Translations under genes and position numbers: made by a program
In this document: positions 1 to 7,874 of the stretch, in pieces
Layout: every line of letters starts with the position of its first letter
Position numbering within the stretch: position 1 is the stretch's first letter
Notes under the pieces: generated by a model
Seen by the model: the letters and a program-made list of their open reading frames with translations, nothing else
Databases searched by the model: none
Told to the model about the DNA's origin: nothing
NCBI GenBank assembly: GCA_964370545.1
Contig: CAYJJQ010000001.1
Span: 62,001-126,000, forward strand
Reading direction: 5' to 3'
Length of the DNA: 64,000 nucleotides
Origin: CAKOSP01 sp964370545
Lineage (GTDB): Bacteria > Bacillota_I > Bacilli_A > RF39 > UBA660

Positions 1-2
1 AT

Positions 3-839
3 CAATACTGGCCGTCAGGAGAAGTATTTATAGAAGATGAGGGTTATGTTAATAGTAGTAATACAGGAACCGTAAGTACAGTTGATGGTTTACCAGTTGA
101 AATAGAGCATAATGCAGGAGCATATGACTTTGTATTTACAATAGACGGACTAGGAGAGTATTATGATGACTGTGGTGAAGATGGAAGAATTATAAATGAA
201 TCTGATCCAAGTGGAACTGTACTTGAAAAAAATGAAACAGCATTTGAAGGTGAATATGTATGTCAATATTTAGTTAACTGTCCAGAGTGTGAATTTGATG
301 TAACTTATATACCTGATCCAGATGAGTGTACTAACTGCTTATTTACAGCAGGATACTTACAAGCTCATTATAGACCTACATCAGTTGGTTCTTTAACTGC
401 TAATGATAGAGAAATGGGATGGAACTGGAATAGAAATGATGGAACATTCTTAGGTGAAAAAGCAGGGGATACACTTGATGATATTATTAATAATGGGGAT
501 TCAGTTTATTTAGGAACGCCGTTATTAACAGTTAACTTAACTGCGGATTTAGCAGCAGATATAAGAATGTATAACGATAGAGAAGAAAAAAATGGTGGAT
601 ATAAAAATAATTCACTAAAATGTATTGATTCTGGAAGTTATGAAAACGTAATGTGTTATAGTACATTCTTTGATGATTACTTAGAACATTCAACATATAA
701 TACATTATTTGTATTTGGTAATGACAGAGATGATATTGGAACATACTTTCAATTATATACAGGCGCTTCTATACCAGGAGGATCTACTGGAATTGGTGGA
801 CCATCTTGGAAACTTAATGAGGAGGTGGAGTTAGGATGA
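3..839 (+). CDS. Partial Cys-containing surface protein, 3' end, upstream of the pilus genes
   Basis: The reading frame is open from base 3 to a TGA at 837-839, so the start lies outside the window. The visible 278 residues are rich in Asp, Glu, Asn, Gly, Thr and aromatics. They contain several Cys pairs (for example CPEC and CTNC near the beginning) and no membrane segment, which suits an extracellular, possibly disulfide-stabilised protein. I do not recognise a family. The stop overlaps the next start (ATGA), and all following genes are Tad-like, so it is probably the last part of a large adhesin or accessory protein displayed by or with the pilus. The role is inferred from position only. 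Confidence 0.7.
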   Translation, partial: QYWPSGEVFIEDEGYVNSSNTGTVSTVDGLPVEIEHNAGAYDFVFTIDGLGEYYDDCGEDGRIINESDPSGTVLEKNETAFEGEYVCQYLVNCPECEFDVTYIPDPDECTNCLFTAGYLQAHYRPTSVGSLTANDREMGWNWNRNDGTFLGEKAGDTLDDIINNGDSVYLGTPLLTVNLTADLAADIRMYNDREEKNGGYKNNSLKCIDSGSYENVMCYSTFFDDYLEHSTYNTLFVFGNDRDDIGTYFQLYTGASIPGGSTGIGGPSWKLNEEVELG

Positions 840-1246
840 GTAATGCGTATTGGGGATACTGGTTAGTATTACTTGGTGTATTTATTGTAGTTGTATTATT
901 ATTAATACAAAACGTAACTACAGCTAACGTACAAAATGCTTCACTTATTAAAGAAATATCTGAAGCAGCAATGATTGATTCAGTAGATTATGCATATTAT
1001 CGTGATTACGGTGAAATAAAAATTAATGCTGAAAAATTTGAAGAAACATTTACAAGAAGAATGGCAGAAATAGTTACTGGTGGAACGACTTATAAAATTG
1101 AATTTCATAGAATTTATGAGTCTCCTCCAGCTATTGCATTAGATGTATCTAGTAGATCTAGTACATTTAATATATTTGGTGATGAAACAACTTTTGATTT
1201 AACTGATAGAGTAGAAGCTATTCTTGAAGGAAGTATAAAAGGATAA
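836..1246 (+). CDS. Small single-pass membrane protein of the Tad-like locus
   Basis: A 136-residue protein with one hydrophobic segment at about residues 8-27, followed by a soluble alpha/beta tail. A strong ribosome binding site (GAGGAGGTGG) and a 4-nt overlap with the preceding gene support this start. Size, topology and place just before the CpaB-like gene resemble the short TadE/TadF-type or DUF5411-like proteins of Gram-positive pilus loci. No TadE motif is evident. It may be a minor pilin or an assembly partner. The identity is tentative and the gene itself is convincing. Confidence 0.75.
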   Translation: MSNAYWGYWLVLLGVFIVVVLLLIQNVTTANVQNASLIKEISEAAMIDSVDYAYYRDYGEIKINAEKFEETFTRRMAEIVTGGTTYKIEFHRIYESPPAIALDVSSRSSTFNIFGDETTFDLTDRVEAILEGSIKG

Positions 1247-1257
1247 AAGGAGGATAA

Positions 1258-2049
1258 ATGAAAAATTTTACGGGAGGACTAAAAAGGTTTTTATCTAATA
1301 AAAACACAATAACGATATTAGCTGTTATTGTAGGTATTTTAGTATTATGGTTTGCTTATAATATGCGAGTGCAACAAGCTATTAAACCTCAATTAATTCC
1401 ATATGCCTTAGAAAGAATAGGGGCAACTGAACCTATTACTACTGAGAATATTGGATATATAGAAGTTAATGCTGATATGTTATCAAAAAGTGATATTATT
1501 ACAAGTGCTGCTTTATTAGATGGTAAATTTATTACTACAGGAACATCTATACCTAAAGGTGGATTCTTTCATCAATCGCAAGTTGTTGAAGGTGAAACTC
1601 TTCCTAATACAGTGTTTGATCATATTGAAGATGGACATGGTTTATTCTCATTAAGAGTAGATAATGATTCTACTTACGGTAATTCAATTTATCCTGGGGA
1701 TAGAATAGATTTATATGTTAAATATGTAGATGAATTAGGAATAATAGTTTTTGGTAAATTTATAGAAAGTATAGAAGTGTTAGCAGTTAGGGATTCTCGT
1801 CAAGATGATGTTTTTGATAGTGAAGATCCTTCTAATCCTTCGTTACTGTTATTCTCTTTACCAGAAGATACTAATAACCCAGAAAATAATTTATTTTACT
1901 GGTTAACACAAGCAAGTTTTATTCCTGGATTAGAAATAATACCTGTTCCTAGAAATAAAGCTTATACAGAAGAAGATGCAGCAACTAAAATAACTAGTTA
2001 TGAAATTCAAGCATATATTGAACTTTATACTAGATCTGCACTTCAATAA
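1258..2049 (+). CDS. CpaB/RcpC-like protein with SAF-type domain
   Basis: A 263-residue protein with an N-terminal membrane segment (about 17-35). A region then resembles the SAF/ChapFlgA domain of CpaB: an introduced-value stretch (AALLDGKFITTGTSIPKGGFF, about residues 80-100) and, later, a GNSIYPGDRIDLYVKY stretch typical of the CpaB beta-clip region. In diderm Tad systems CpaB sits at the outer-membrane secretin. In a monoderm without a secretin it may guide the pilus through the wall. AAAGGAGG precedes the ATG. It sits 12 nt after the previous gene and 38 nt before the ATPase gene. Confidence 0.75.
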   Translation: MKNFTGGLKRFLSNKNTITILAVIVGILVLWFAYNMRVQQAIKPQLIPYALERIGATEPITTENIGYIEVNADMLSKSDIITSAALLDGKFITTGTSIPKGGFFHQSQVVEGETLPNTVFDHIEDGHGLFSLRVDNDSTYGNSIYPGDRIDLYVKYVDELGIIVFGKFIESIEVLAVRDSRQDDVFDSEDPSNPSLLLFSLPEDTNNPENNLFYWLTQASFIPGLEIIPVPRNKAYTEEDAATKITSYEIQAYIELYTRSALQ

Positions 2050-2086
2050 AATAAAAGAATAAAAGAATAAAAAAGGTGGTGAACGT

Positions 2087-3175
2087 ATGAATGATGCGAT
2101 TTTTTCGCAGTTGGATTTTGGTCCACTAAAAGAATTTCTCGAAGATGAAAATGTCACAGATATTTCATACGGGAACGGTGGTCAAATCCACTTAAAAACA
2201 CTTGATAAAGGTGTATATAGAGTTGAAAGACCAGAAATAAATAATGCTTTATTAGAAAAACTTGCCTTTCAGTGTTCTAATGTAATGGGAACAACATTTA
2301 ATATGGCACATCCATTTCTGGATGCTGAAAGTGCTGAGTTACGTCTTAACTTTGTGCATGAATCTATTTCAACAAATGGGGTTGCATGTACTATACGTAA
2401 AACTCCAGCAAAAATAAGATTAAATAAAGATAAGTTATTAAGTGAAAAATACGTAACTGAAGAGTTGCATGATTTTTTACTTACATGTATTCATGGTCAC
2501 TGTAATGTTATTGTAAGTGGAGAAACTGGTTCAGGAAAAACAGAATTAGTTAAATATCTTGCATCACATACAGGAGAAAATGAAAAAATAATTACAATAG
2601 AAGATACATTAGAACTTCACTTAGATAAAATATTTCCACATAGAGATATAGTAGCTATGAAAACTAATAATATAGCATCTTATTCAGATGTACTAGTTAC
2701 ATGTATGAGACAGAATCCAAGATGGATATTACTATCTGAGGTGCGTTCTGCTGAAGCAGTAACAGCTGTTAGAAACTCAATATCTTCAGGACACAACATC
2801 ATTTCAACAATTCACTCGGATAGAGCTAAAAATGTTCCGATGCGTTTATATTCATTACTTGAATCTAATCAAGATATTGATCAGTTCTTAAAATCTATAC
2901 ATAGATATGTGCAGCTTGCAATTCATGTTAAAGGATATTTAAGTAAAGAGTTAGGAAGATTTCAAAGGGAAATAGTTGAGATTTGTGAATTTTATGTAAC
3001 AGAAGATAATGAAGCTAAATCAAATGTTATTTATAAGAAAAATTTAGATGGTAAGGTAGCAGTGCAAAATCCATCAAAATATTTATATGAGTATTTAGGA
3101 TCACAAGGTGTTACGCTTAAAGAAAATGTATTTGCTGCAGCTAGCAAGCAAGAAGAGTTTATTGAATCATTATAA
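2087..3175 (+). CDS. tadA: TadA/CpaF-type pilus assembly ATPase
   Basis: A 362-residue secretion ATPase of the VirB11/PulE superfamily, CpaF branch. The Walker A motif GETGSGKT is at residues 145-152. An Asp-box/Walker B-like segment RWILLSEVRSAEA lies near 212-224, and the His-box follows in GHNIISTIHSD. The N-terminal domain is shorter than in proteobacterial CpaF (usually 450-500 residues), as in many Gram-positive homologues. It should power pilin extraction and polymerisation at the cytoplasmic face, working with the two TadB/TadC-like proteins encoded directly downstream. A GGTGGTG box precedes the ATG at 2087. Confidence 0.93.
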   Translation: MNDAIFSQLDFGPLKEFLEDENVTDISYGNGGQIHLKTLDKGVYRVERPEINNALLEKLAFQCSNVMGTTFNMAHPFLDAESAELRLNFVHESISTNGVACTIRKTPAKIRLNKDKLLSEKYVTEELHDFLLTCIHGHCNVIVSGETGSGKTELVKYLASHTGENEKIITIEDTLELHLDKIFPHRDIVAMKTNNIASYSDVLVTCMRQNPRWILLSEVRSAEAVTAVRNSISSGHNIISTIHSDRAKNVPMRLYSLLESNQDIDQFLKSIHRYVQLAIHVKGYLSKELGRFQREIVEICEFYVTEDNEAKSNVIYKKNLDGKVAVQNPSKYLYEYLGSQGVTLKENVFAAASKQEEFIESL

Positions 3176-3190
3176 GAAGGGAGAATATTT

Positions 3191-4093
3191 ATGGCAGGAC
3201 TAGAGCTAGTTATTTTACTATTTCTGGGTATTTTTGTATTAATTTATAGAATGAACCCAGGAGAAAATGTATATAAATTTATAGTCAGAAGTGTTGGTGA
3301 AGTATACGATAAATATGCTCCATATTCATTTAAAATGGTTCGTGAAAAAACTAAAGATTTAGGTCAAGAATATACTGCTAAACAGTATTTAACACAAGTA
3401 ATAGTATTTGCTTTAGGAGCTGGCTTAGTTTCATACTTTTATTTTTATAGTATAATTTGGGCTTTAGTATATGCAGTAGGTGCGGTTGCATTTATTCCAT
3501 ACCTTGCATATCTTAGAACCCAAAGAATTTATAGTGAATATATATTTGAACAAATACAAATATATACTACAAATGTAATAATGGAATTTAATACTACTCA
3601 ATCTTTTGTTAAATCACTTGAAGGAGTTAGAGATTCTGGAATACTTGAAGATCCAGTATTAACTGATTTAAATACTATGATAGAAATGTCGTATAAAAAT
3701 GGAACAATAGATGAATCAGTAATATATTTTAATGATAAATATCCATTTTATATGGTTAAAAATATGAATCAATTGTTCCTGCAGATTACTAAAGAGGGAG
3801 CTCGTGATGCAGGTCAATCATTAGAAAATATGTCACTTGATATTGATGCACTTGTTGAAGGTGTTTATAGAGATCAACTTGATAGAAAACAATTCCATGG
3901 TAAATTTATTAAATTTGGATTAATACTACTATTATTAGTTCTAGTATTTCAAAATATATTAGGAGTAGATAGTTACTTAGAATTATTAGAATCTTGGTAT
4001 GTGCCTATTGTACTTCACATGATATTAATACTAAATGCATACTTTCTAATAACAGGAGAGAAATACTATAATGAAGATGTGGGGGTAGAGTAA
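3191..4093 (+). CDS. tadB: TadB-like inner-membrane platform protein (T2SSF domain)
   Basis: A 300-residue membrane protein. Hydrophobic segments lie near residues 4-20, 70-110 (two), 238-256 and 273-290. Between them is a cytoplasmic helical domain with the GspF/T2SSF pattern (repeated short helices, ITKEGARDAGQSLENMS). Such proteins form the platform that couples ATPase motion to pilin insertion. The order tadA-tadB-tadC is conserved in Tad loci. Its TAA stop shares one base with the ATG of the following gene (TAATG), which implies translational coupling. Confidence 0.88.
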   Translation: MAGLELVILLFLGIFVLIYRMNPGENVYKFIVRSVGEVYDKYAPYSFKMVREKTKDLGQEYTAKQYLTQVIVFALGAGLVSYFYFYSIIWALVYAVGAVAFIPYLAYLRTQRIYSEYIFEQIQIYTTNVIMEFNTTQSFVKSLEGVRDSGILEDPVLTDLNTMIEMSYKNGTIDESVIYFNDKYPFYMVKNMNQLFLQITKEGARDAGQSLENMSLDIDALVEGVYRDQLDRKQFHGKFIKFGLILLLLVLVFQNILGVDSYLELLESWYVPIVLHMILILNAYFLITGEKYYNEDVGVE

Positions 4094-4884
4094 TGATTTT
4101 ATATGAAATAGTTGCTATAGCCGTTATGATATTTGTAGTAATGACATTTACTGGACAGCTTAGTATTACAAAAATGATAGCAGATAATGAAATGTTATTT
4201 AGAAAATTAAAAGAAGAAGATTGGGATTTTTACGTTAGAGCTAGATATGGTGAAGGTGTTAACCCTAATGTTCTTTTTAACAAAAGAATTAAAAATGGAT
4301 TTATAGTTATTGCAGCTGCGTTAATTATATTTATTAGTCAGTTAACTGCAGTAATAGTTGTACTAGCTATAGTAGCAGGATTCTTGATTTTTAAAATGAG
4401 TCACATGCAATTAAAAGGTTTTTATAAAAGAAATATTCACCACATTGATGAAATGTTACCTCATTATCTAAAAAACTTAGAAATATTGATACAACATTAT
4501 ACAGTGCCAGTAGCAATAGGTAAATCAATGGAAACTGCACCTGATATTTTTAAAGAAGGGTTACAAGAATTAATTAATGAAATTAATTCAGGTGTAGGAA
4601 CAATCGATCCATACATGAACTTTGCAAAAAAATATCCGGTTAGAGATTCAATGAGAATGATGAGACTTTTATATCGTTTATCACTTGGTAAACAAGAAAG
4701 AAAACAAGAACAGTTACTTACTTTTTCTAAATCAATTTCAAGTTTACAACAAAAAGGTAGAGATACTAGATATAAAAATAGACTTGATAAAATGGAAGGT
4801 AAGACCATGGCAATGCTTATATCCACTGGACTTGGAGTTATGATTTTACTTATTTTATCAGTTTTACAAATGATGAACTTATAA
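4093..4884 (+). CDS. tadC: TadC-like inner-membrane platform protein
   Basis: A 263-residue protein with an N-terminal membrane segment, a hydrophobic pair at about 70-100 and a C-terminal segment (about 238-258). The central cytoplasmic T2SSF-like domain includes HIDEMLPHYLKNLEILIQ and IGKSMETAPDIFKEG. It is the second platform subunit expected next to TadB. Start at 4093 by TAATG overlap, with GGGGGT upstream. Transcription may continue, but a new near-consensus promoter lies just downstream, so the pilin genes can be made at a higher level than the machine. Confidence 0.85.
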   Translation: MILYEIVAIAVMIFVVMTFTGQLSITKMIADNEMLFRKLKEEDWDFYVRARYGEGVNPNVLFNKRIKNGFIVIAAALIIFISQLTAVIVVLAIVAGFLIFKMSHMQLKGFYKRNIHHIDEMLPHYLKNLEILIQHYTVPVAIGKSMETAPDIFKEGLQELINEINSGVGTIDPYMNFAKKYPVRDSMRMMRLLYRLSLGKQERKQEQLLTFSKSISSLQQKGRDTRYKNRLDKMEGKTMAMLISTGLGVMILLILSVLQMMNL

Positions 4885-4908
4885 CTTTACACTTATTTTT
4901 AAAAAAAG

Positions 4909-4937
4909 TTGATATTTAATAAAAAACAAGATATAAT
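4909..4937 (+). promoter_or_regulatory. Sigma-A-type promoter for the pilin genes
   Basis: TTGATA at 4909-4914 and TATAAT at 4932-4937 are separated by 17 nt, and a GAGGAGG ribosome binding site follows before the ATG at 4967. The match is close to consensus and sits exactly between the machine genes and the first pilin-like gene. Confidence 0.8.
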
Positions 4938-4966
4938 AACAATATATACTAGAGGAGGAATTTTAA

Positions 4967-5230
4967 ATGAAAGAAGCCACAGGAGAATTAAATATTACAG
5001 TTATTACTGTAGTAGCAATTGCTGCAGTAGCAGCGCTATTTGCGGTATTTATTTTACCAGCTATACAAGATAACATCACACAATCATCAAAATGTAACTC
5101 AGCTGTTGCTTGCCAAGAAGGCGTGCCAGAAGCTGGATCTAAAACATGTCTTTACTATCCAGTAAATGAAGAGACAGGTGTACAAGGTGATCCCGAAACA
5201 ATAGTTTGTAACTCAAATACTCAAGAATAA
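4967..5230 (+). CDS. Flp-like major pilin candidate 1
   Basis: An 87-residue protein. A very short charged leader MKEATG precedes ELNIT and one hydrophobic stretch (about residues 10-32), and a short extracellular tail carries four Cys. Small size, a class III-like leader ending in Gly, promoter strength and location in a Tad locus all suggest a pilin. The canonical Glu at +5 of Flp pilins is not in its usual place, so processing may differ. It is clearly homologous to the next gene (MKEAxGELNIT shared). Confidence 0.75.
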   Translation: MKEATGELNITVITVVAIAAVAALFAVFILPAIQDNITQSSKCNSAVACQEGVPEAGSKTCLYYPVNEETGVQGDPETIVCNSNTQE

Positions 5231-5247
5231 AAAAAGGAATGATTTAA

Positions 5248-5475
5248 ATGAAAGAGGCTGCAGGAGAGCTTAATATAACGCTAGTAGTTGTACTTGCTAT
5301 AGGGGCTTTAATGGCCTTTTTTTTAGGTGTAGTTTGGCCACTTATAGATGGAGAACTAACACACGATGCAAATTGTGATAGAGCAATTTGTGGAAGTGAA
5401 GCAGTGGATGGTATGGTTGTATGTCATGCAGATGATAACCCAGATATAACTTTTCATTGTCCATTTAAAGGGTGA
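5248..5475 (+). CDS. Flp-like pilin candidate 2
   Basis: A 75-residue paralogue of the preceding pilin. It has the same MKEAAGELNIT start, a hydrophobic segment at about residues 9-31, and a tail with four Cys (CDRAIC, then single Cys residues). The tail differs almost completely from pilin 1, so the N-terminal assembly helix is conserved while the exposed part diverged. It lies 17 nt after pilin 1 and ends 4 nt before the next pilin-like gene. It is probably a minor or alternative subunit. Confidence 0.72.
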   Translation: MKEAAGELNITLVVVLAIGALMAFFLGVVWPLIDGELTHDANCDRAICGSEAVDGMVVCHADDNPDITFHCPFKG

Positions 5476-5479
5476 TTAG

Positions 5480-5944
5480 ATGAAAGAAGCGTATGGTGGA
5501 ACCGGTTTATATGTTATAGTAATTACATTTTTATTACTATTTACAGGTATAATGGGTATGACTATTAATAGATCAAAAGCGTATTCAATAAAAGATGAAA
5601 TAATTTCTGCCATTGAAAGAGATAATGGTTTAAATATTACTCAGTCTTTAGAGAATAGTGATATAGCAGAAGCTATGGATCTCGGAGCTTATAGATCTAT
5701 AGGTCAGTGCCCAGAAGAATATGAGGATAATTCTGAATATTTTGCATTTGATAGATTCGGAGCTAGAGTTACAAGTGCAGATCCTGCATCACTTTGTATC
5801 AAACAAATAGATGTATCTGATACAGAGTGCTACTATAAAGTTATATTATTTTATGGTGTTGATTTCCCTATGCTTAATGAAATCTTTACATTTAATGTAG
5901 TAGGTGAATCATCTATTGTTACAGATTGTAGGCAGGTGAATTAA
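5480..5944 (+). CDS. Pilin-like protein with MKEAYG leader (minor pilin / TadE-F role)
   Basis: A 154-residue protein starting MKEAYGG, with a membrane segment at about 10-28, a basic/polar turn (INRSKAY) and a soluble domain with four Cys (CPEEY, CIKQ, C, C). Organisation matches a minor pilin or TadE/TadF pseudopilin. It shares the short leader with pilins 1 and 2 but is about twice their length. The stop TAA shares a base with the next ATG. It is homologous in layout to the following gene (CPE motif, conserved Tyr-rich region, LPFL/FPML near the end). Confidence 0.72.
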   Translation: MKEAYGGTGLYVIVITFLLLFTGIMGMTINRSKAYSIKDEIISAIERDNGLNITQSLENSDIAEAMDLGAYRSIGQCPEEYEDNSEYFAFDRFGARVTSADPASLCIKQIDVSDTECYYKVILFYGVDFPMLNEIFTFNVVGESSIVTDCRQVN

Positions 5945-6390
5945 TGAGAGAAAGTATAGGAGCCTCTTGGCTATATGGACTTGTAATAACATTTATTATG
6001 TTGTTTTCAGCATTTTTATTATTAGCGCTTAACTATTCAGAAGCATTTGATAATAGAAATGAAGTGATTAATATATTAGAAAAATATGAAGGATATAATC
6101 CTAATGCTATAACAGTAATTAATGAATACTTAAATGCAAAAGGGTATGATGATGATGGAAATTGTCCAGAAGGATCATTAGGTGCAACAATCGATGGTGA
6201 TAGATATACAACCGATTTAAATGGAAAATATAATTATTGTTTAACAGAAATAAGAAGTACTGATTATGAATCATACTATGAAGTATCGTTATTTTTTAAA
6301 TTTGATTTACCTTTTTTAGGAGATATACTAACATATCCTATAAGAGGTGAGACTGAAGACATCATTGTATATAATAGTGTAATTAGATAA
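5944..6390 (+). CDS. Pilin-like protein with MRESIG leader
   Basis: A 148-residue paralogue of the previous gene: leader MRESIGASWLYG, membrane segment about 11-29, then a soluble domain with CPEGS and a later YCL. Both proteins end with a hydrophobic F(D)LPFLGDIL / FPMLNEIF element followed by a beta-rich tail. This suggests a heterodimer of minor pilins, as TadE and TadF form in other Tad systems. It is translationally coupled through TAATG. The function is inferred from locus and architecture. Confidence 0.72.
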   Translation: MRESIGASWLYGLVITFIMLFSAFLLLALNYSEAFDNRNEVINILEKYEGYNPNAITVINEYLNAKGYDDDGNCPEGSLGATIDGDRYTTDLNGKYNYCLTEIRSTDYESYYEVSLFFKFDLPFLGDILTYPIRGETEDIIVYNSVIR

Positions 6391-6401
6391 GGAGTGAAAA
6401 A

Positions 6402-7394
6402 ATGAATGTAATAATATCAAATAAATATCAAGCTGTTCTAGGATCGCTAACTATTGATGTAATAAAAACAATTAATGGAGAGTTTAGTGCTGATGATATA
6501 ATTAGCCAGTTCAAAACCTTTTTTTATAATAAAATGATTATTGATGTAACTGCTATTAAAGAGTATCAACAAATTAGAACTATTCAAAGTTTATCTTTGA
6601 ATATGGATATGAGTAATGTAATATTATTATTAGATGATTCTCCAGAAGTTAATTCACCACAATACTTATCACAGTTAGTTTCTATGGGAATATACAATTT
6701 TACTAGAAAAGCAGATTCAATAATGTATTTAATTGACCATCCTAATCAATATAAAGATGTAGCTAAATTCCAACAATTAAATGGAGAAAATCCATCAATG
6801 GAATTTAATACTAAAATAGAAAAACAAGAAACAACAGGTTTTATAGGACAAAGAATAATTGGTATTAAGAATATTACTGCTCACGCAGGAGCAACAACTT
6901 TAATTTATATGTTACATAAACATTTGAAAAATAAATATAAAGTGGTTGCTGTGGAGTTAGGTAGAAATGACTTTAGTCATTTTAGTGATGTAAAGATGGA
7001 TAGTATAGAAGCTACAGATTTTTCTAATTATATCAATAGTAACTTAGATAAAGAAGTTATTTTAGTTGATTTAAATGAGAATCCAGAAACATATTGTACT
7101 GAAGTAATTAATTTAATAGAACCTGGATTTATTAAACTTAATAAATTAATAAAAAAAGATGCTATGATATTCCAAAAATTAAAAGATCAAAAAATTGTTC
7201 TAAATAGAAGTGTGTTATCTGATAAAGATGTATCAGATTTTGAAAAAGAAAGTGGAAGTAAAGTATTATTTAATTTACCTAATATTGATGATAAATTAGA
7301 TAAAGTTGACAAAATAGTGGAACTATTAGTTTACCTGGGCTTTACACGAATTAACGAAAATAGTGATGATAAAGGCATATTTGGTATATTTTAG
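6402..7394 (+). CDS. TadZ/CpaE-like protein with degenerate P-loop
   Basis: A 330-residue soluble protein. The N-terminal half looks like the receiver-like (REC) domain of TadZ/CpaE, and the C-terminal half like a ParA/MinD-type ATPase. The expected deviant Walker A (KGGxGKT) is replaced by TAHAGATT at about residues 159-166, so both Lys residues are missing. TadZ proteins place Tad machines in the cell, and some known family members also have atypical P-loops. Here nucleotide hydrolysis is unlikely, which points to a structural localisation role. RBS AAGGAG is 7 nt before the ATG. Confidence 0.75.
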   Translation: MNVIISNKYQAVLGSLTIDVIKTINGEFSADDIISQFKTFFYNKMIIDVTAIKEYQQIRTIQSLSLNMDMSNVILLLDDSPEVNSPQYLSQLVSMGIYNFTRKADSIMYLIDHPNQYKDVAKFQQLNGENPSMEFNTKIEKQETTGFIGQRIIGIKNITAHAGATTLIYMLHKHLKNKYKVVAVELGRNDFSHFSDVKMDSIEATDFSNYINSNLDKEVILVDLNENPETYCTEVINLIEPGFIKLNKLIKKDAMIFQKLKDQKIVLNRSVLSDKDVSDFEKESGSKVLFNLPNIDDKLDKVDKIVELLVYLGFTRINENSDDKGIFGIF

Positions 7395-7448
7395 TTGACT
7401 ATTATATAAAACTTAGATAAAATATAAATATAAAGAAGGAGAGAAAAT

Positions 7449-7799
7449 ATGGATAATTTTTGTACTGAAACTTGGACAATATGGGAATTTGCTGGACAAG
7501 TGTTAATGATATTTAAAATAGTTATTCCACTTATAATAATTATTTTAGGAGCAATGGATTTAGGAAAAGCTGTTGTATCAAGTGATGAAAAAGAAATAAA
7601 AAAAGCTACAGGATCTTTAGTAAGAAGATTTATAGCGGGTATAATTATATTCTTTATACCGACTATAGTACACGTGGTATTTACAATGTTTGATTCAGTT
7701 CAAGTATCTGGAAATGATATTTGTACTAGTTGTCTTTCAAATCCAAGTACTTGTAAAAGTACTGCTTGTGATGCGAATCCAGGAGCTGAAGGCTGTTAA
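7449..7799 (+). CDS. VirB2/TrbC-like two-pass membrane protein with Cys-rich tail
   Basis: A 116-residue protein with two hydrophobic segments (about 14-38 and 62-84) joined by a charged loop (DLGKAVVSSDEKEIKKATG, then RRF). The tail has six Cys (CTSCLSNPSTC...). The segment layout is that of TrbC/VirB2 conjugative pilins, a pattern also seen as stand-alone conserved proteins in Firmicutes. It is the last gene of the pilus locus, with a strong RBS (AAGGAGAG) and a terminator directly after it. Its role in the pilus is unknown; candidates are a second fibre subunit or a membrane accessory. Confidence 0.7.
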   Translation: MDNFCTETWTIWEFAGQVLMIFKIVIPLIIIILGAMDLGKAVVSSDEKEIKKATGSLVRRFIAGIIIFFIPTIVHVVFTMFDSVQVSGNDICTSCLSNPSTCKSTACDANPGAEGC

Positions 7800-7806
7800 T
7801 AAAATT

Positions 7807-7832
7807 AATACTGTTTACAGTATTTTTTTTTT
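7807..7832 (+). terminator. Intrinsic terminator of the pilus locus
   Basis: A 7-bp stem AATACTG/CAGTATT with a TTTA loop is followed by a run of T to 7832, starting 8 nt after the last pilus gene. A second small hairpin (GCCATA/TATGGC, 7833-7847) lies between it and the convergent terminator. Confidence 0.85.
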
Positions 7833-7850
7833 GCCATAATTTATGGCATG

Positions 7851-7874
7851 AAAAAAACCTTATTTCTAAGGTTT
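7851..7874 (-). terminator. Intrinsic terminator of the convergent surface-protein gene
   Basis: On the minus strand an 8-bp stem AAACCTTA/TAAGGTTT with a 4-nt loop is followed by T residues. The stem overlaps the stop codon of the minus-strand gene ending at 7873. Confidence 0.8.
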
